Below are positions 32,135 through 43,641 of a DNA stretch of 64,000 nt, in pieces (position 1 is the stretch's first letter; each line of letters begins with the position of its first letter). Below the pieces are notes generated by a model. That model made no database searches, was not told where the DNA came from, and saw nothing but the letters and a program-made list of their open reading frames with translations. The position numbers and the translations under genes were made by a program. The stretch covers positions 372,001 through 436,000 of the forward strand of contig JAXQJY010000025.1 of assembly GCA_037042185.1 (NCBI GenBank). Reading direction: 5' to 3'. The DNA comes from Sordariomycetes sp. S80-01Y. Taxonomy: Eukaryota > Ascomycota > Sordariomycetes.

Positions 32135-35061
32135 ATGCACGGCTACAGCTCCTCAGAAGAGTCCGAGGACCCCAAGCGGCCTCGCCCTCAGCCCGCCCAG
32201 AACAACGGCAACGATCAGAAGAAGAAGCGCAAGAAGCGCGTCCCGCCGCAGCAGTCCATCAACCGCATCTGGAAGAAGTTCTCCAACCGCAAGTTCAACA
32301 AGGCCCTGGCCGTCCTCCCCTTCGACCCCGTCCCCCTGCCCGCCAGCCCCGACCGGCCCAACGAGCTCGTCTGGGATGGCTACGAGCGCGCCGCCGAGGA
32401 GTGCCGCCGCAAGGTGGACAAGATCGTCAAGGAGTGCAAGCGCGTCAACATGCGGTATCGCGACCCGGGCTTCGACCTGGACTGGGACTTCAAGTACGAG
32501 AAGGGCCACTGCCTCAACAGCCTGGGCTCGCAAAAGTACGAGCTCAACTCGAATACCCTGCTCAGCTCTTCCGCATCGGTGCCCAAGGCTGTCAAGCGCG
32601 TTCACGAGATTTACGAGAAGCCGACTTTCATGAACGAGATCGGCCCTGGCGACGTCAAGCAAGGCAGCCTCGGCGACTGCTGGCTGCTCGCTGGCCTGAG
32701 CGCCCTCGCCAATACAGAAGACGGGATCCGACGGCTTTGCGTTGCTCACAATACAAGTAAGTCCAGCTAGTAAAGAAATCACTTTGTTGACTAACAAGAC
32801 CAGAAATCGGTATCTACGGCTTCGTCTTTTACCGCGACGGCGAGTGGATCTACTCCATCATCGACGACAAGCTCTATCTCAAGTCCCCATGCTGGGACTC
32901 CCCGAGTATGCAGCGCGACCTGCTGCAGCAGATCGACAGGGAAGATATGGAGAAGCACTACCGCAAGACCTACCAGACCGGCTCCAAGGCGCTCTTCTTC
33001 GCTCAGACGCTCGACCAGAACGAGACTTGGGTCCCTCTCATCGAGAAGGCTTACGCCAAGGCGCACGGCGACTATGCATCCCTGGCCGGCGGCTGGATTG
33101 GTGAGGGTCTCGAGGACCTCTCTGGCGGTGTGACGACGGAGCTATTCACCTCCGACATTCTGGATCTCGACGAGTTCTGGGAGAATGAAGTGTCCAAGGT
33201 CAACGAGGAATTCCTCTTTGGCTGTTCAACTGGTGTGCTTGAGCATGGGTATGGCAACCGCGACGGCATCACCGAGGGCCACGCCTACGTTGTCATGGAC
33301 GCCCGCACTCTCAAGTCTGGGCAGCGCCTCGTGAAGCTTCGCAACCCTTGGGGCAAGATTCGCAAAGGTCTGTGGGAGGGTCCCTGGTCCGACGGTTCCA
33401 AGGAATGGACCACCGAGGTGCAAGAGGAGCTCGGCCACAAATTCGGCTCGGACTCCGTCTTCTGGATCTCGTACGAGGACATGATCAGCAAATACACCCT
33501 GCTCGACCGAACTCGTCTTTTCCGCGACCCCGACTGGCGCTGCTGCCAGCGCTGGATTGGCGCCGACGTCCCCTGGAAGCCTGACTACCACGAGAAGTTC
33601 CAGATCAAGCTGAAGCACGACTCGCCCCTGATCTTGAAGCTCACGCAGCTTGATGACCGCTACTTCAGGGGTCTTGCTGGGCAGTACTCGTTCCGCCTGC
33701 ACTTCCGCCTTCACAGCCTCGATGACCCCGACGGCGAGGACTACATCGTTCGGTCGCATGGCAGCTACCTGACCGATCGTTCCGTGTCGATTGAGCTGCC
33801 AGACATGCCTGCTGGCGAATACTCCGTCTACGTAAAGATTGTCGGGGAGCGCAACACGAATGCCCGCTCAGTGGAGGAAGTCGTCAAGCGGGAGTGCCAG
33901 CGTCGTGTCGAGAATGCGAAGCTTGCCTCGGTGGGCTACGCCTACGACCTCGCCCACAGCAAGGCCTGGGACCACATGAACAAGGTCGCCAAGGTCCGCC
34001 GCAAGCTGGAGCAGAAGAAGGCATCTGGCCTCCGCCAGAAAGAGCGCCGTCGCCTGTGGGAGAAGCGCCACCTCAACCGCGACGCCAGCCGCAAGCAGAC
34101 GGAGAAGAACAAAGAGAAAAGGAAGCAACGTCGGGACGCTTGGGAGGCAGAGCAGAAGAAGAAGGCAGAGGAGGAGGAAGCTGAGGGGAAGGCCAAGAAG
34201 GAGACCGAGGAAGCCGCTGAGAAGGCTAAGAAACAGACCGAGGAGGAAGCTGTTGCGGAGAAGGCGGGTAATGAGGCCGACACCGAGGAGAGCGACAGCG
34301 AAGATGAAGATGAAGATGATGAGGCCGTCAACGTCAAGGCTGCATCCCACTCCACCGGCTCTCCTCAGGATACGCCCAAGAGCGAGGGCTCGGCCGTCAT
34401 GGTCTCCAACGAGAAGAAGCAGGACGTCCCTGAGGTCAGCGGCGGCCCTCCTCCTGCCAAAGAGGTCGCCACCAAGGCCCCCGAGGATGATCCTAAGCCG
34501 GAAGCTAAAGAGCCCGAGAAGGCAGCCCCTAAGTACGACTCGGATCGCGACTCGTCCGACTCCCCCGTCGAGGAGTGGGACGAGCTCTACTCAAGCGACG
34601 ACATGGTCCGCAAGCCTCGCATCGGAGCCCAGCCAACGCCCCCGCCCAAGGACACCTACGACACCGAGGAGGAGAACATGCCCGAGCCATGGAACGCGAT
34701 CTGCATCGTGGGCATCCGCGTCTACTCCAAGGACCCGGACCTCGAGCTGCGCACAGTCATCGAGGGCGGCGAGCTCCTCGAGGGTGGCATGGGCGAGAAG
34801 GGCGCCGCGGATCTGGACAACGCCCAGGCCAACGCCGGCGGGTCGCGCGCTGGCGTGCCCAGCGGCGCCGTCTCCAGCGCTGGCTACGCGAAGGGGTACG
34901 CTTCGGTCGTGAGCCGGGACGGCGGACTTCTCACCCCGGGCGAGAGGAATGGCAAGATGCGAGACTACATCAACAGCTTCCCGTCGACCAGCTCGGCGAT
35001 TATGAACACTCCTGTGACGACGCCTCACGATACCATGAATAGGGGGCTGGAGAGACGTTAG
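32135..35061 (+). CDS. Calpain-like cysteine protease with long charged C-terminal extension
   Basis: Two exons, 32135-32756 and 32804-35061 (47-base intron, GTAAGT...CAG), give 959 residues. A basic N-terminus (KKKRKKRVPPQQS) could be a nuclear signal. The CysPc domain spans about 145-430 with the full triad: Cys182 in GSLGDCWLLAG, His367 in ITEGHAYVV and Asn388 in LRNPWG. A C2-like/calpain domain III-type beta region follows (about 440-580; PLILKLTQLDDRYFRG). From about 600 to 720 there is a highly charged Lys/Glu coiled coil, then an acidic disordered region. A folded-looking segment near 850-870 (EPWNAICIVGIRVYSKDPDLELR) follows. It is not the PalB/Rim13 calpain, which has a MIT domain at the N-terminus. 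All catalytic residues are present, so it should be active; the substrate is unknown. Confidence 0.9.
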
Positions 35062-35903
35062 AAGAGGAACCGGTGGATTTGATGCATTTGTATAGAATGT
35101 AATGGCGGCGAGGGAAACGACGTTGGTGAAGTCTACGGTGGCTAACAGGACATTGGTAGCAAACACACGGCGTATAGCGGTGGCATTGGGAGCGGGACAT
35201 GTTTCTTTAGGTCGGTTGCCATACTAGAATGAATTCTGCACCTTTCTTCTCAAGCTATTGCTCGAAGTTTAACTGGTGCCCTCGACACGTTGACTAAGTT
35301 TGACGATGTTCCCCCTGTTGGTGTAGGTTAGGTACAATGGCGCAGATGCAAACCGCCTATAACGGAAGATGTGCCTGCACACCATGTACATGTATACCAA
35401 GCGAAGAATGCAATGGCTCTGCCAGTCCTAGACAATGATATGGCAGTGCATTACTGCGACATCTACTGTCGCGACGACTCCAGGGGTTGAAGCGGTTCTA
35501 CCAGCAGATCAGCCAGAGCCTCACCCCAGCCCCGGCAGCGCCAAGACAAATGATGCAAGGCATCGCTTATCGCACCTCTTATCGCCTGCGTGACCCCGAA
35601 CCTTGAGCGTGACCGGCGCGCCTCGCCTAGACTCTTCCTACCTTTCCTTTCCTCTCCATCAAACTTCGCCCCTTTTTCCCATCGTGCCATATCACCAACT
35701 TCTCTTCGCCGTTGGTTCTCCTCGTCTGGACAAAGAGGAGCCATCATGTCGCTCGATATTGATGATTGAACGAGCCATTCACCTATCGACTAGTACCGAC
35801 CTCGCACTAAGCTCCCTATCCACGACTGCCTCGTCTCGAGCTTCAACAAGCTCATCCGTTGTAAACCATCACGATAGTCCTTCCATCCCGCTCGACCGTC
35901 ATC
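35062..35903. other. Intergenic, promoter of the ATG17 gene
   Basis: About 840 bases. From 35600 onward the plus strand is pyrimidine-rich, as expected for an upstream leader. No other gene is supported. Confidence 0.4.
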
Positions 35904-37340
35904 ATGGCAGCCTCATTCCAATCCTCGTCGCGCCCCAGCGCAGCGTCGTCGACGCAATCCCTCAAGCGATCACATCCTTCCCCCAGCGCCTCACTCCCAA
36001 TCGACACCCTGGTAAACCACCTCCTCGCCGCTAAACGCTCTCTCTCGAGCATGACGCTGGTCCTGCACGGACACAATCTCGCCAACAGCGCCCGCACCGC
36101 CCACGAGTCCCACACCATCCTCGCGTCCAACGTCGCCTTCCTGCACGCCGCGCTGCTGGACCAGATAAGTTTGCTGTCGAGGCTCAGGGGGTCGCTGCAA
36201 CATACATACACGTGGGCAGACCGGGACTTCCGCCGGCTGGTCAGGCAGATGGATGAGCAGAATGCGGAGCTGGGCGGAACGATGGATATGCTCAACGCCA
36301 CGGCGGTCCAGAAGGAGCTGCGCCCGGAGGGGAGCGAGGAGAAGACGTTAGGTGACTTCCTGGACGGCGAGAAGGTGGGCGCCCTGCAAATGGGCCTGAA
36401 AAAGAGCGTAGATGAATTGCAGGGAATACAGCAGTCTTTTGACAGCGATCTCCTCCGTTTTGACGACGACGTACGTGCGTTGAAGAAGATCCTTGCTGAG
36501 GTGCCTAGCTTAGACGCCGTGGAAGAGGACGAAGCGAACATGGCAGAACGATTGGCTAGCCTCATCGAGCACAGCTCGCACATGGGTCAGCTGCTGGCCA
36601 GTCTGACGAAGCATTTCGACATGTGCGTTACCGCCATACGGACTACCGAAGGCGCAGCCGCGCTAGCCAGACGGAAAGCGGCCGAGGTCACCCAGAGCCA
36701 AGGCCCAGATGGCGTTTCCATCAGCGGCGTCATCGCGGAGCAAGAAGAGAATGTTTCCGACCTGGAGCCCAAGACGGCCAAGGACCGGGCGGAGATGCTA
36801 AAGGTCGTGGTGCAGGACGCAGCCGAAGTCGACGACGTCGTCGCCGAGATCCAGGACCGTCTCGCCGACATGGAAAACGAGTCCAGCGCGCTGGCAGAGT
36901 ACACACGGACGAGCAACGCGGCCTACCTTTCCGTCCTCTCAGCCTTTGCTCTGCTGTCTTCAATCGAAGAGCGGATAGAGACGTACATAGCCTCGGAAAC
37001 GGACTTCCTGCATCGGTGGGACCTCGAGCGGGAGATAGTGCACAACAACCTGGAAGAGATGAAGTCCCTGCGGTTGTTCTACGAGCGGTACTCGGGTGCC
37101 TACAACAGTCTATTGCTGGAAGTGGAGAGACGGAGGGCGGTGGATGAGCGGGTCAAGGGCATCTGGAAAAAGGCCCAGGACTCGGTGGACAGGATACTGC
37201 GGGAGGACGAGGAGATGAGGGAGGGCTTCAGGGCCGATGTCGGTGAGTACATTCCCACGGATCTGTGGGATGGATTGGGGGAGCGAGTGAGGAGGTGGAA
37301 GGTGGTGCCGGCGGAAGACGACCAAGAGGAGCACCAATAG
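35904..37340 (+). CDS. ATG17: Autophagy scaffold protein Atg17
   Basis: A single exon of 478 residues. After a Ser-rich disordered start, the APG17 domain begins near 34 with the fungal-typical VNHLLAAKRSLSSMTLVLHGHNLANSARTA-like opening and runs almost entirely as alpha-helical coiled coil to about 460. Other recognisable blocks are LVRQMDEQNAELGGTMDML, GALQMGLKKSVDELQ and the late LRLFYERYSGAYNSLLLEVERR. Atg17 is the crescent-shaped scaffold that, with Atg29 and Atg31 or directly with Atg11/Atg1 in filamentous fungi, organises the pre-autophagosomal site on starvation. Length and block order fit filamentous-fungal homologues. The gene converges on a TauD-like gene, with only 198 bases between stop codons. 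Confidence 0.9.
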   Translation: MAASFQSSSRPSAASSTQSLKRSHPSPSASLPIDTLVNHLLAAKRSLSSMTLVLHGHNLANSARTAHESHTILASNVAFLHAALLDQISLLSRLRGSLQHTYTWADRDFRRLVRQMDEQNAELGGTMDMLNATAVQKELRPEGSEEKTLGDFLDGEKVGALQMGLKKSVDELQGIQQSFDSDLLRFDDDVRALKKILAEVPSLDAVEEDEANMAERLASLIEHSSHMGQLLASLTKHFDMCVTAIRTTEGAAALARRKAAEVTQSQGPDGVSISGVIAEQEENVSDLEPKTAKDRAEMLKVVVQDAAEVDDVVAEIQDRLADMENESSALAEYTRTSNAAYLSVLSAFALLSSIEERIETYIASETDFLHRWDLEREIVHNNLEEMKSLRLFYERYSGAYNSLLLEVERRRAVDERVKGIWKKAQDSVDRILREDEEMREGFRADVGEYIPTDLWDGLGERVRRWKVVPAEDDQEEHQ

Positions 37341-37538
37341 CCCACGGCAATCGGCCGAAGAACGAGGGTCAGTGTTTGGATCAACAGCACATGTCTGTAA
37401 AGCTTGTCATTTTTCCCCGCAGGGAGGGATTGCGGTTCTGGCGTTGGAGGATCGCGGCGTTCAAGGCACGTTTCGAGCAGGATAGGGTTCTTGTATATCT
37501 GTCATTACGTCGTTACATTCTATCTACCCTTACACTAT

Positions 37539-38816
37539 TCACTCCGCATCCAGGGGCGCCCGCGGCGGCGTATCGTCCACCTGCACGCCACCTCTCTTCT
37601 TCTCCCTGCTATCCGGCATCGGCAGCGCCCACCCGCCCTCCGTCTCCGGCACGGCCAGCCACAGCCGCAGGAGGTGCCTCTTTGGCGTCGGCGGCACGTG
37701 GTCCACGTACTCGGTCCTGCTGTGCAGGAGGTGATTGTTGCTGAGGAACTGCACGTCGCCCTTCTCGAGCACCATGTGCAGCGCCAGCCGCCGGCACGTC
37801 GCCTCCAGCACCTCGAGCGCGCGCTGCTGCTCCGCGGTCAGCGGGGGTATCTCGCCCCTGTCCCAGAAGCGACCCAGCGACCGCACGTAGTAGGGATCCC
37901 ACTTGCAGTAGACGCGCGGCGCGGCGGCGGGCGTCGCGGCCGTCTCGAGGTAGAAGATGGGCTGGCGCGTGTACTCGTCCTGGCCGGCGCTGACCTCGCC
38001 CTTGCGGTCAAAGTACCACACCGGGCGGGTCAGCAGCTCGGCCACGTCCGGATTCTCGCGCTGCAGGGCGTTCCACACGGCGTGGGAGCTGACGAGGTCG
38101 CTCTCGCCGCCGCTGCGCGCGCGGTGCAGGCACAGCAGGCCGACCACGTCGCCGTCGTCCGAGTGGAAGAACTGGCGCGCCGTGGTGCGGTAGATGCGCA
38201 CCTTGTCGATCTGCGACGCGTCGTCGCCGACGTCCTTTACGTGGCCGAGCACGTGGCCGCGGCCGTTCTGCGACAGGAAGTAGCCCAGGTGCGTGCCGAG
38301 GCCCATGTAGGCGACGGCGACCTTGCGGACGGACCACCGCGTCGTGGGGATGTTGCGCAGCAGGATGAAGCCGTGCGTGTTGAGGAGCGTGTGCCGCACC
38401 GAGGCGAGGAAGCCCGCGAGGGTTGGGAGGGGGAAGTTATCCTGGGGAGATGTGGTCAGCGGATGTCCAGAAAAGGGGGAAAATGTACGCACTTTGGATA
38501 TGCCGGTGAGCTCTACGCCGCTGTCGATGAACTCGTCCGCCGCCCTGCCCAGCTCCTCGATCTCGTCCTCCGAGAAGGCATGCGTCCACCTCTCCGGGCT
38601 GGACTGGAAGTCCTCCTTCTGCCAGACCGTGTCGCCCGTGATCTCCCTGGGGAAGTCCTCGTACGGCCTGAGGAGGGAGTAGACGGGCGGGTGCTGGCCC
38701 GACGTGCGGATGCCGTCCGGGAAGATGGAGGTCGGGGCCTGGCTGTTGGGCGTCTTGAGGGGCTTTGCGGGGAGCGAGCGGGGAGGAGATTCGGGGATGA
38801 GGGCGCCCGGAGCCAT
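37539..38816 (-). CDS. TauD/TfdA-like Fe(II)/2-oxoglutarate dioxygenase
   Basis: Two exons, 38816-38493 and 38441-37539, give 408 residues. The 51-base intron (GTGCGT...CAG, phase 0) contains no stop and is a multiple of three, so retention would add 17 residues (VRTFSPFSGHPLTTSPQ) rather than truncate the protein. Splicing is preferred because it gives canonical borders and joins two conserved-looking parts. The metal triad in spliced numbering is His201-x-Asp203 (RQFFHSDDGD) and His348 (NHLLHSRTEY), with a late Arg (RHLLRLWL) for 2-oxoglutarate. The conserved NTHGFILLRNIP and GTHLGYFLSQ segments mark a fungal TauD group whose substrates are largely unknown; sulfonates, xanthine or secondary metabolites are known for relatives. 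No targeting signal is seen. Confidence 0.85.
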   Translation of the reverse strand: MAPGALIPESPPRSLPAKPLKTPNSQAPTSIFPDGIRTSGQHPPVYSLLRPYEDFPREITGDTVWQKEDFQSSPERWTHAFSEDEIEELGRAADEFIDSGVELTGISKVRTFSPFSGHPLTTSPQDNFPLPTLAGFLASVRHTLLNTHGFILLRNIPTTRWSVRKVAVAYMGLGTHLGYFLSQNGRGHVLGHVKDVGDDASQIDKVRIYRTTARQFFHSDDGDVVGLLCLHRARSGGESDLVSSHAVWNALQRENPDVAELLTRPVWYFDRKGEVSAGQDEYTRQPIFYLETAATPAAAPRVYCKWDPYYVRSLGRFWDRGEIPPLTAEQQRALEVLEATCRRLALHMVLEKGDVQFLSNNHLLHSRTEYVDHVPPTPKRHLLRLWLAVPETEGGWALPMPDSREKKRGGVQVDDTPPRAPLDAE

Positions 38817-39471
38817 CTTGGGCGCGGTTTCTCCGAGGGGAGAAGTGTGTGTAAGTGAGGTATGCGGTGATGGGGATCGGTGTAAGTGGCAGGCCGGGGA
38901 CTCTGCACAATCGACTGCAGAGAAGAAGGAGAAGCTTTCAGACTGCTATAATCATTTCAATTGAGTCGATTTCAATGCGGGGTCTTTATATCATTGTCCT
39001 CATCGTCACCGGCGCTGGTCCTTGCTCAAAAGGGTTCAAGGTCGATGGTGAAAGCGATGGCGTGCTCCCGCTCTCCAATTGCGCTGGCCCTCCACGATCT
39101 ACCTGCCGCTTAACACCTGTCCTGCTCATCTCCAGCACTTCATGATAGAGGAATCGTATTCTTGGTTCGATTGACAAAGAGTTTCGTGATTGTCGATGTG
39201 CGACATCACGTAAGGTCGACGATGCGCTGCATTATTTGGCAAGGAGGTCCGATTTCGGTGTGGTGTCACTTGGTAGTAGCCCGGGAAGCTGGCCAGGGAT
39301 TCGGAACACGTCTTGGTGGGATGCGGATTGAAGCGATCACTGCAAGCATGTATGTAAATTGAAATTGATGTTAAACTAGAGGAAATGTGCACCCCTTGTC
39401 GGTCCATCCCTTGGGTATCCTACTCCATTCGCGCAAGCTGCACGCCCACACCGCTGGTGTCAAGGCCCGGC
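38817..39471. other. Intergenic, promoter of the TauD-like gene
   Basis: About 650 bases, AT-rich around 38940-39400, holding the TauD promoter and the 3' end of the PNS1-like gene. No gene is seen. Confidence 0.4.
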
Positions 39472-41189
39472 TTATCTGTGTCTGATGACCTGCTGCACCT
39501 TGGGGTACACCTTGACCATCTCCTGGTACAGCTCCGGGTGATCCCTCCACATGACCTGCGGATCCCAGCCCGCGGCCACGAAGATGGTGTCGATGCCGCT
39601 CGAGAGCGGCGTCGTGAAGATGTTGGCGATCTGGAAGCCGATGAGGAACGAGAAGGCGACGACGAAGGGCGTGTACTGTCCTTCGTTGTTGTACGGGGGG
39701 TCGGTGAAGAACAGATACAGGTAGCCGAGCAGCGCACAGGCGTAGCCGATGAAGATGGCGCCAAACGAGAGGACGGGCCCGATGAGGCAGTCCTGTGTTG
39801 GTCAGTACAACTCGACTGACAGAGGCACACAAGTACTTACGTTAATTAGACCGTCAATTCCGCGGTCCTTGATCATGGTCCACGTATCCTTGGCAGCTGG
39901 GATGTACGCCTTGCCGTAAAGCGCAATGTGGCAGAAGGCGTAGCGGTTGAAGAAGCGCACAGCCCATTCGAGGATCGAGATGAGACAACCCAAGACGCAG
40001 AACAGAACGTACCCGACGATGCCAGCAATGCCGCCCTCCGAGCGAGCCTGGCCGCGCGCGATCGAGCACAGCTGTCGCAAAGCCTGGATGATGGCAATCA
40101 CCAAGCTGCCCAGGCTGATGGATCCGAAGCTGTACGTCAAGGCGCGCTTCGTCGCACCCCTGGTCGCGCCCTTGGGGAAGTTGTTCGGCGCAAAGTACCA
40201 CGAGCCGTAAATGCCAGCAATGATGGTATGCATCGTGTTCTTGATCCACTCCGAGATCCAGTACATGGTGAAGGTGACAAAGACGATGAGCCCAATGACC
40301 TTGGCGTGACTGCAGCCCCCTCCGGAGACGTCGCAGCCGGGGTTGTCGGCGGCAGGCTGATACTTTGTGTAGATGGCCACCAGCGTCACCGAGTACCAGG
40401 CTCCAAACGCCGTCCCGACCAGCCCGCCGAGGAAGCTGACCATGTACATGTGCCCATACTTCTTGCTCACATCCACGCTCGTCTTCAACATGAGCGCGCT
40501 GAAGGGAATTCTCGAAATCCAGGTGTAGAAGCAGAAGGCCATGAACAGGCCCATGATGAGGAACACTATAGCTCCGCTCCAATACTTTCGCCAGAAGTAG
40601 AAGATGGACGTCCCCAGCGCCCAGCAGATGTTGAGGATGCCCGTCACCCAGATGAACTGCTTAGGGAAGAGGCGCGCAAGCCAGACGTAGCCAAAGCCGA
40701 AGACGACGGCGACGACGAGGACGAAGATGAAGAGGATGATGGTGCCGGTGTCAAGCGAGAATGTGTTTGAGCCGTCGTAGATGCCGCCGCCATTGACGTC
40801 GCGGGTGTCGGAATAGCCGTTCAGGGCGAGGCCGGAGACAACGACGAAGCCAGCGCAGAAGATGAGGAACTAGCATCGTTAGCAGAGGCTGCGCGTCGCT
40901 CTGCAAGAATACATACCAGGATACCTGCCCAGAGATCATTCCACTTGGGCTTCTCAATCTTGAACTGCTGCTCGAAGGAGGCCTTCTCGTCGAACTGGCC
41001 TTGGTAACCTCCATTCTGCTGTCCCACAGGCGCACCGTAGCCGTTCTGCGGAGGGTAGGGCTGCTGGGGAGGTGGTGGTTGCTGATACTGATACTGCTGC
41101 TGCTGCTGGTACTGAGGCGGCTGTTGACCGTACTGCTGGGGCGCGCCCCGCTGGTCGGCGTTGTAGTAGCTGTCCGCTTCACCGGCCAT
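39472..41189 (-). CDS. PNS1: PNS1/CTL-type choline transporter-like membrane protein
   Basis: Three exons, 41189-40917, 40869-39841 and 39792-39472, with introns of 47 and 48 bases, give 540 residues. The N-terminus (1-75) is a Gln/Pro/Tyr-rich disordered tail, followed by KPKWNDLWAGIL just before helix 1, typical of fungal PNS1. About ten membrane helices follow. The CTL/SLC44 region includes GSWYFAPNNFPKGATRGATKRALTYSFGSISLGSLV and NRYAFCHIALYGKAYIPAAKDTW, the strongly conserved family block. The C-terminal exon ends in VYPKVQQVIRHR. Animal relatives transport choline; for yeast Pns1 transport has not been clearly shown, so the substrate is inferred. It is expected in the plasma membrane or endomembranes. 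In this window it is the only obvious candidate carrier for quaternary ammonium compounds. Confidence 0.9.
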
Positions 41190-42099
41190 CTTGACGATGT
41201 TGCACTGCGAGTGCCGTGGATATTACGCGTAACTCGTCAGCCCCTGGTCCAGCTTTGGATAAGCTGCTGATGCGAAACGAGGCGAAGGCAAGGTAGAAAG
41301 GAAACAGAGTTCGGCGAGAGGGGTGGGAAAAGCCACGGACTGGAGCATAAGGAATCACATGTGCACCCGCAATGGACTGAAAACTTGGAGCAGTGGGCGA
41401 GCTCGAAGCGGCAGCGCCTGCCGAGACCGAGAACCTCGAACTTGGTGAGGTCATGGAGATTTTTCGGGGCGATTAGCGAAGTCGCATCCGGAGTCTGTGC
41501 ACGGCGTGATTGGTCAATTACAGGGGGGATCTCAGCTGGTGCTCGATTCTCGGCAGAGCTTGGAGGGACGCAATCTCGCGGGTTGGGGGTTGGTGCTGCT
41601 ACTTCGTACCTACCGCTGCGCTGGACGCGTGGCAGGGCTTGGCTGCGCTGCACAGTTTGAAGCTGACGACGCAAACAGAGCCATCCAAGACCGAGGCATT
41701 CAGTGGCCGCTGCTTTCACCAACTCGAGACATTGTCTCATTCTCCTCCAGGGCAGAATCTGTGAGGTGCGCTGGTTCCCCCTCCCGAGAGCTGATTACCG
41801 CATGCGGCAGTCATGGCGGGGCACGCTGACCCTGCATTCAGCGACCGTCCCCTGATCCGCGTATTCGATCCTCGCGCTCACAGAAGGGCTGCAGGTCTCT
41901 CTGTTTGGTGACAGCTCGGCCAGAGCTCAACCACGGCGAGATGTCACCGGCGCCTCGCTTGGCACCATCTTGGTCACGAACCGCAATTTTGGGGGAGGTA
42001 TAACTGAATAGATCCTGTTTCAGGCCATGGGACTATCTATCTGTGGGTAATCGCTCATAAATACGCGATATTGTCCCTTTGTTTGAACATTGGTCCATT
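41190..42099. other. Intergenic, promoter of the PNS1-like gene
   Basis: About 910 bases containing the PNS1-like promoter and the 3' end of the APH-fold gene. Only overlapping short frames are present. Confidence 0.4.
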
Positions 42100-43641
42100 T
42101 CAGATCACCGTGGACTTCGCAGGGTGGTCGTAAACTGGCTTCGATGGCGCACAGAGCATGTTCGCCAGCTTGCGCTTCGTCTCCTCGCGCCCCTCAAGCT
42201 GCGTCACTTTTTTACCCGCCCATATCCCGAGCTGTCGAAAGTGCTCATCTGCGTCCTGGTTGTGGCCGTCGCAGAGGGCAAACCAGAGCCGCCTGGCTTC
42301 GCGACCAGCCTTAATGATGCGCTTGAGTTCGGGTGCTGCTGAGAAGAGGACCTGGGAATATTAGCTTCGCGGCCCCGTCGCGGCTCTCTGCCGGCGAGCA
42401 CGCACCTTGTAGTACTCTTCAGCCCATCTGCGGTACTGGGCCATCTTGTCTGGAGTGTCACCATCGCCCCATCGGCTGATGTTGGGTTTGCCCTTTTCGT
42501 CAATGGCGAGGTCGACCGTCGTCACCATCTTGGGCTCGCACAGGATGGCGGGTACGATACGCCCGCCCTCCCAGTCATAGACCGAGGTGATTCTGGGCTG
42601 TCCCTGCGCGTCCATCGCGACCGTCATGTTGTGAATCCCGAAATCGCCGTGATCGAGCACGAATCGATACATCGCTGACTCCTTCAAGCCGCAAGAAGAC
42701 TTCGGAAGGAGAAGCGGGACGAGTCGAATCAAATTCTTGCGCGCCATCTCGACGCTGGGGGTCATGAGCTGGTATATGGCTAGCGTTTCGATCTCGCGAG
42801 CACGCCTGCCAACGGTGGCTTCAATCTTGGCCCTCATCAGGCTGATGCAAAACTCACGCGTCGGTTCGATGGGGACAGGTGAGAAAGGGCTCCCTCCAAC
42901 GGATCGTTCCCATACCTAGTCGGAACAGAACTTGAGGGGAAGCTTGTTACGGAAGAACCTGGCGTGTGCGCGGGCTGATCGAGCGAGAAGTACGGACTGG
43001 ACCAGTCAGCACTGACTCTAACAAGTGGGTGTTTTCAAGTCAACCTTTTGCTGCGGAGTCAAAGCGCGCCACCTTGGGTAGTCGTATGTATCGCCCCCGG
43101 TCTTCTGGAAGAGAAAGAGTCGCCGTCCTTGGTTAGGGGCGAGTGCATGATGATCGGACTTCTTCGGGTCGCGATGATAGACTGGGCGGCAGTTGAAGGG
43201 CTTCCCGAGGGCGGCAAGGGCATCGTAGGCGGCGAGCTCGAAGTGGTCTTGCTTGATCTGCTGCTCCATCGCGTCCGAGTCGAATCCCGGCTTGTTCATG
43301 TCCCCGCGAGAAACTCGCGCGATGATATTCCGTCCATCCATCAGAGTGATCGAGAATCCCTACACCCGTCAGTCCAGGGGTTGTAAAGATGTCAACGGAG
43401 AACTGACAAAGTGGTTGGCTCCAAAGGTGACAAGCGGGACATCCTCAATAGTTGCCCTGAGAGAATGCTCAAGCTCGTTCATGAGCGAATCGACATTCAA
43501 GTCATCCCCGAATGGATTCTTGCCGCGCTCGAGCAAATGAAGCAAGCCAGATCCGTCCCAGTCCATGCCATCTGCGCTCTTGGGCCACTGGTCCAACTTC
43601 TCCTCCCCAAAGAGTTCGTTGCCGAGCTTTTCGATGCTCAT
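42100..43641 (-). CDS. APH-fold phosphotransferase-like protein with an in-frame stop
   Basis: Four exons are read: 43641-43408, 43359-43045, 42996-42406 and 42351-42100 (463 residues if read through). The kinase-like fold is supported by GFSITLMDGRNIIARVSRG (N-lobe), FVLDHGDFGIHNMTV, equal to the HGDxxxxN catalytic loop, and SVYDWEGGRIVP, equal to the Asp-containing metal site. Exon 3 holds one in-frame TAG at 42918-42916, codon 210, between LPLKFCSD and VWERSVGG. The 26 codons before it still look like family sequence. A longer intron, 43044-42916, ending at that very TAG, keeps the frame and would skip both. So the gene is either a young pseudogene, or spliced at the distal site, or the base is wrong. 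These fungal APH proteins have no settled substrate and are not antibiotic-resistance genes. No targeting signal is seen. Confidence 0.65.

Noticed and set aside
37404-38858. Plus-strand frame of over 480 codons opposite the TauD-like gene
   Set aside because: Low-complexity, motif-free sequence; the minus strand has the full Fe/2-oxoglutarate triad.
42100-43641. An antibiotic-resistance kinase
   Set aside because: The APH fold is widespread in fungi with unknown small-molecule or protein substrates; the fold alone does not support resistance.
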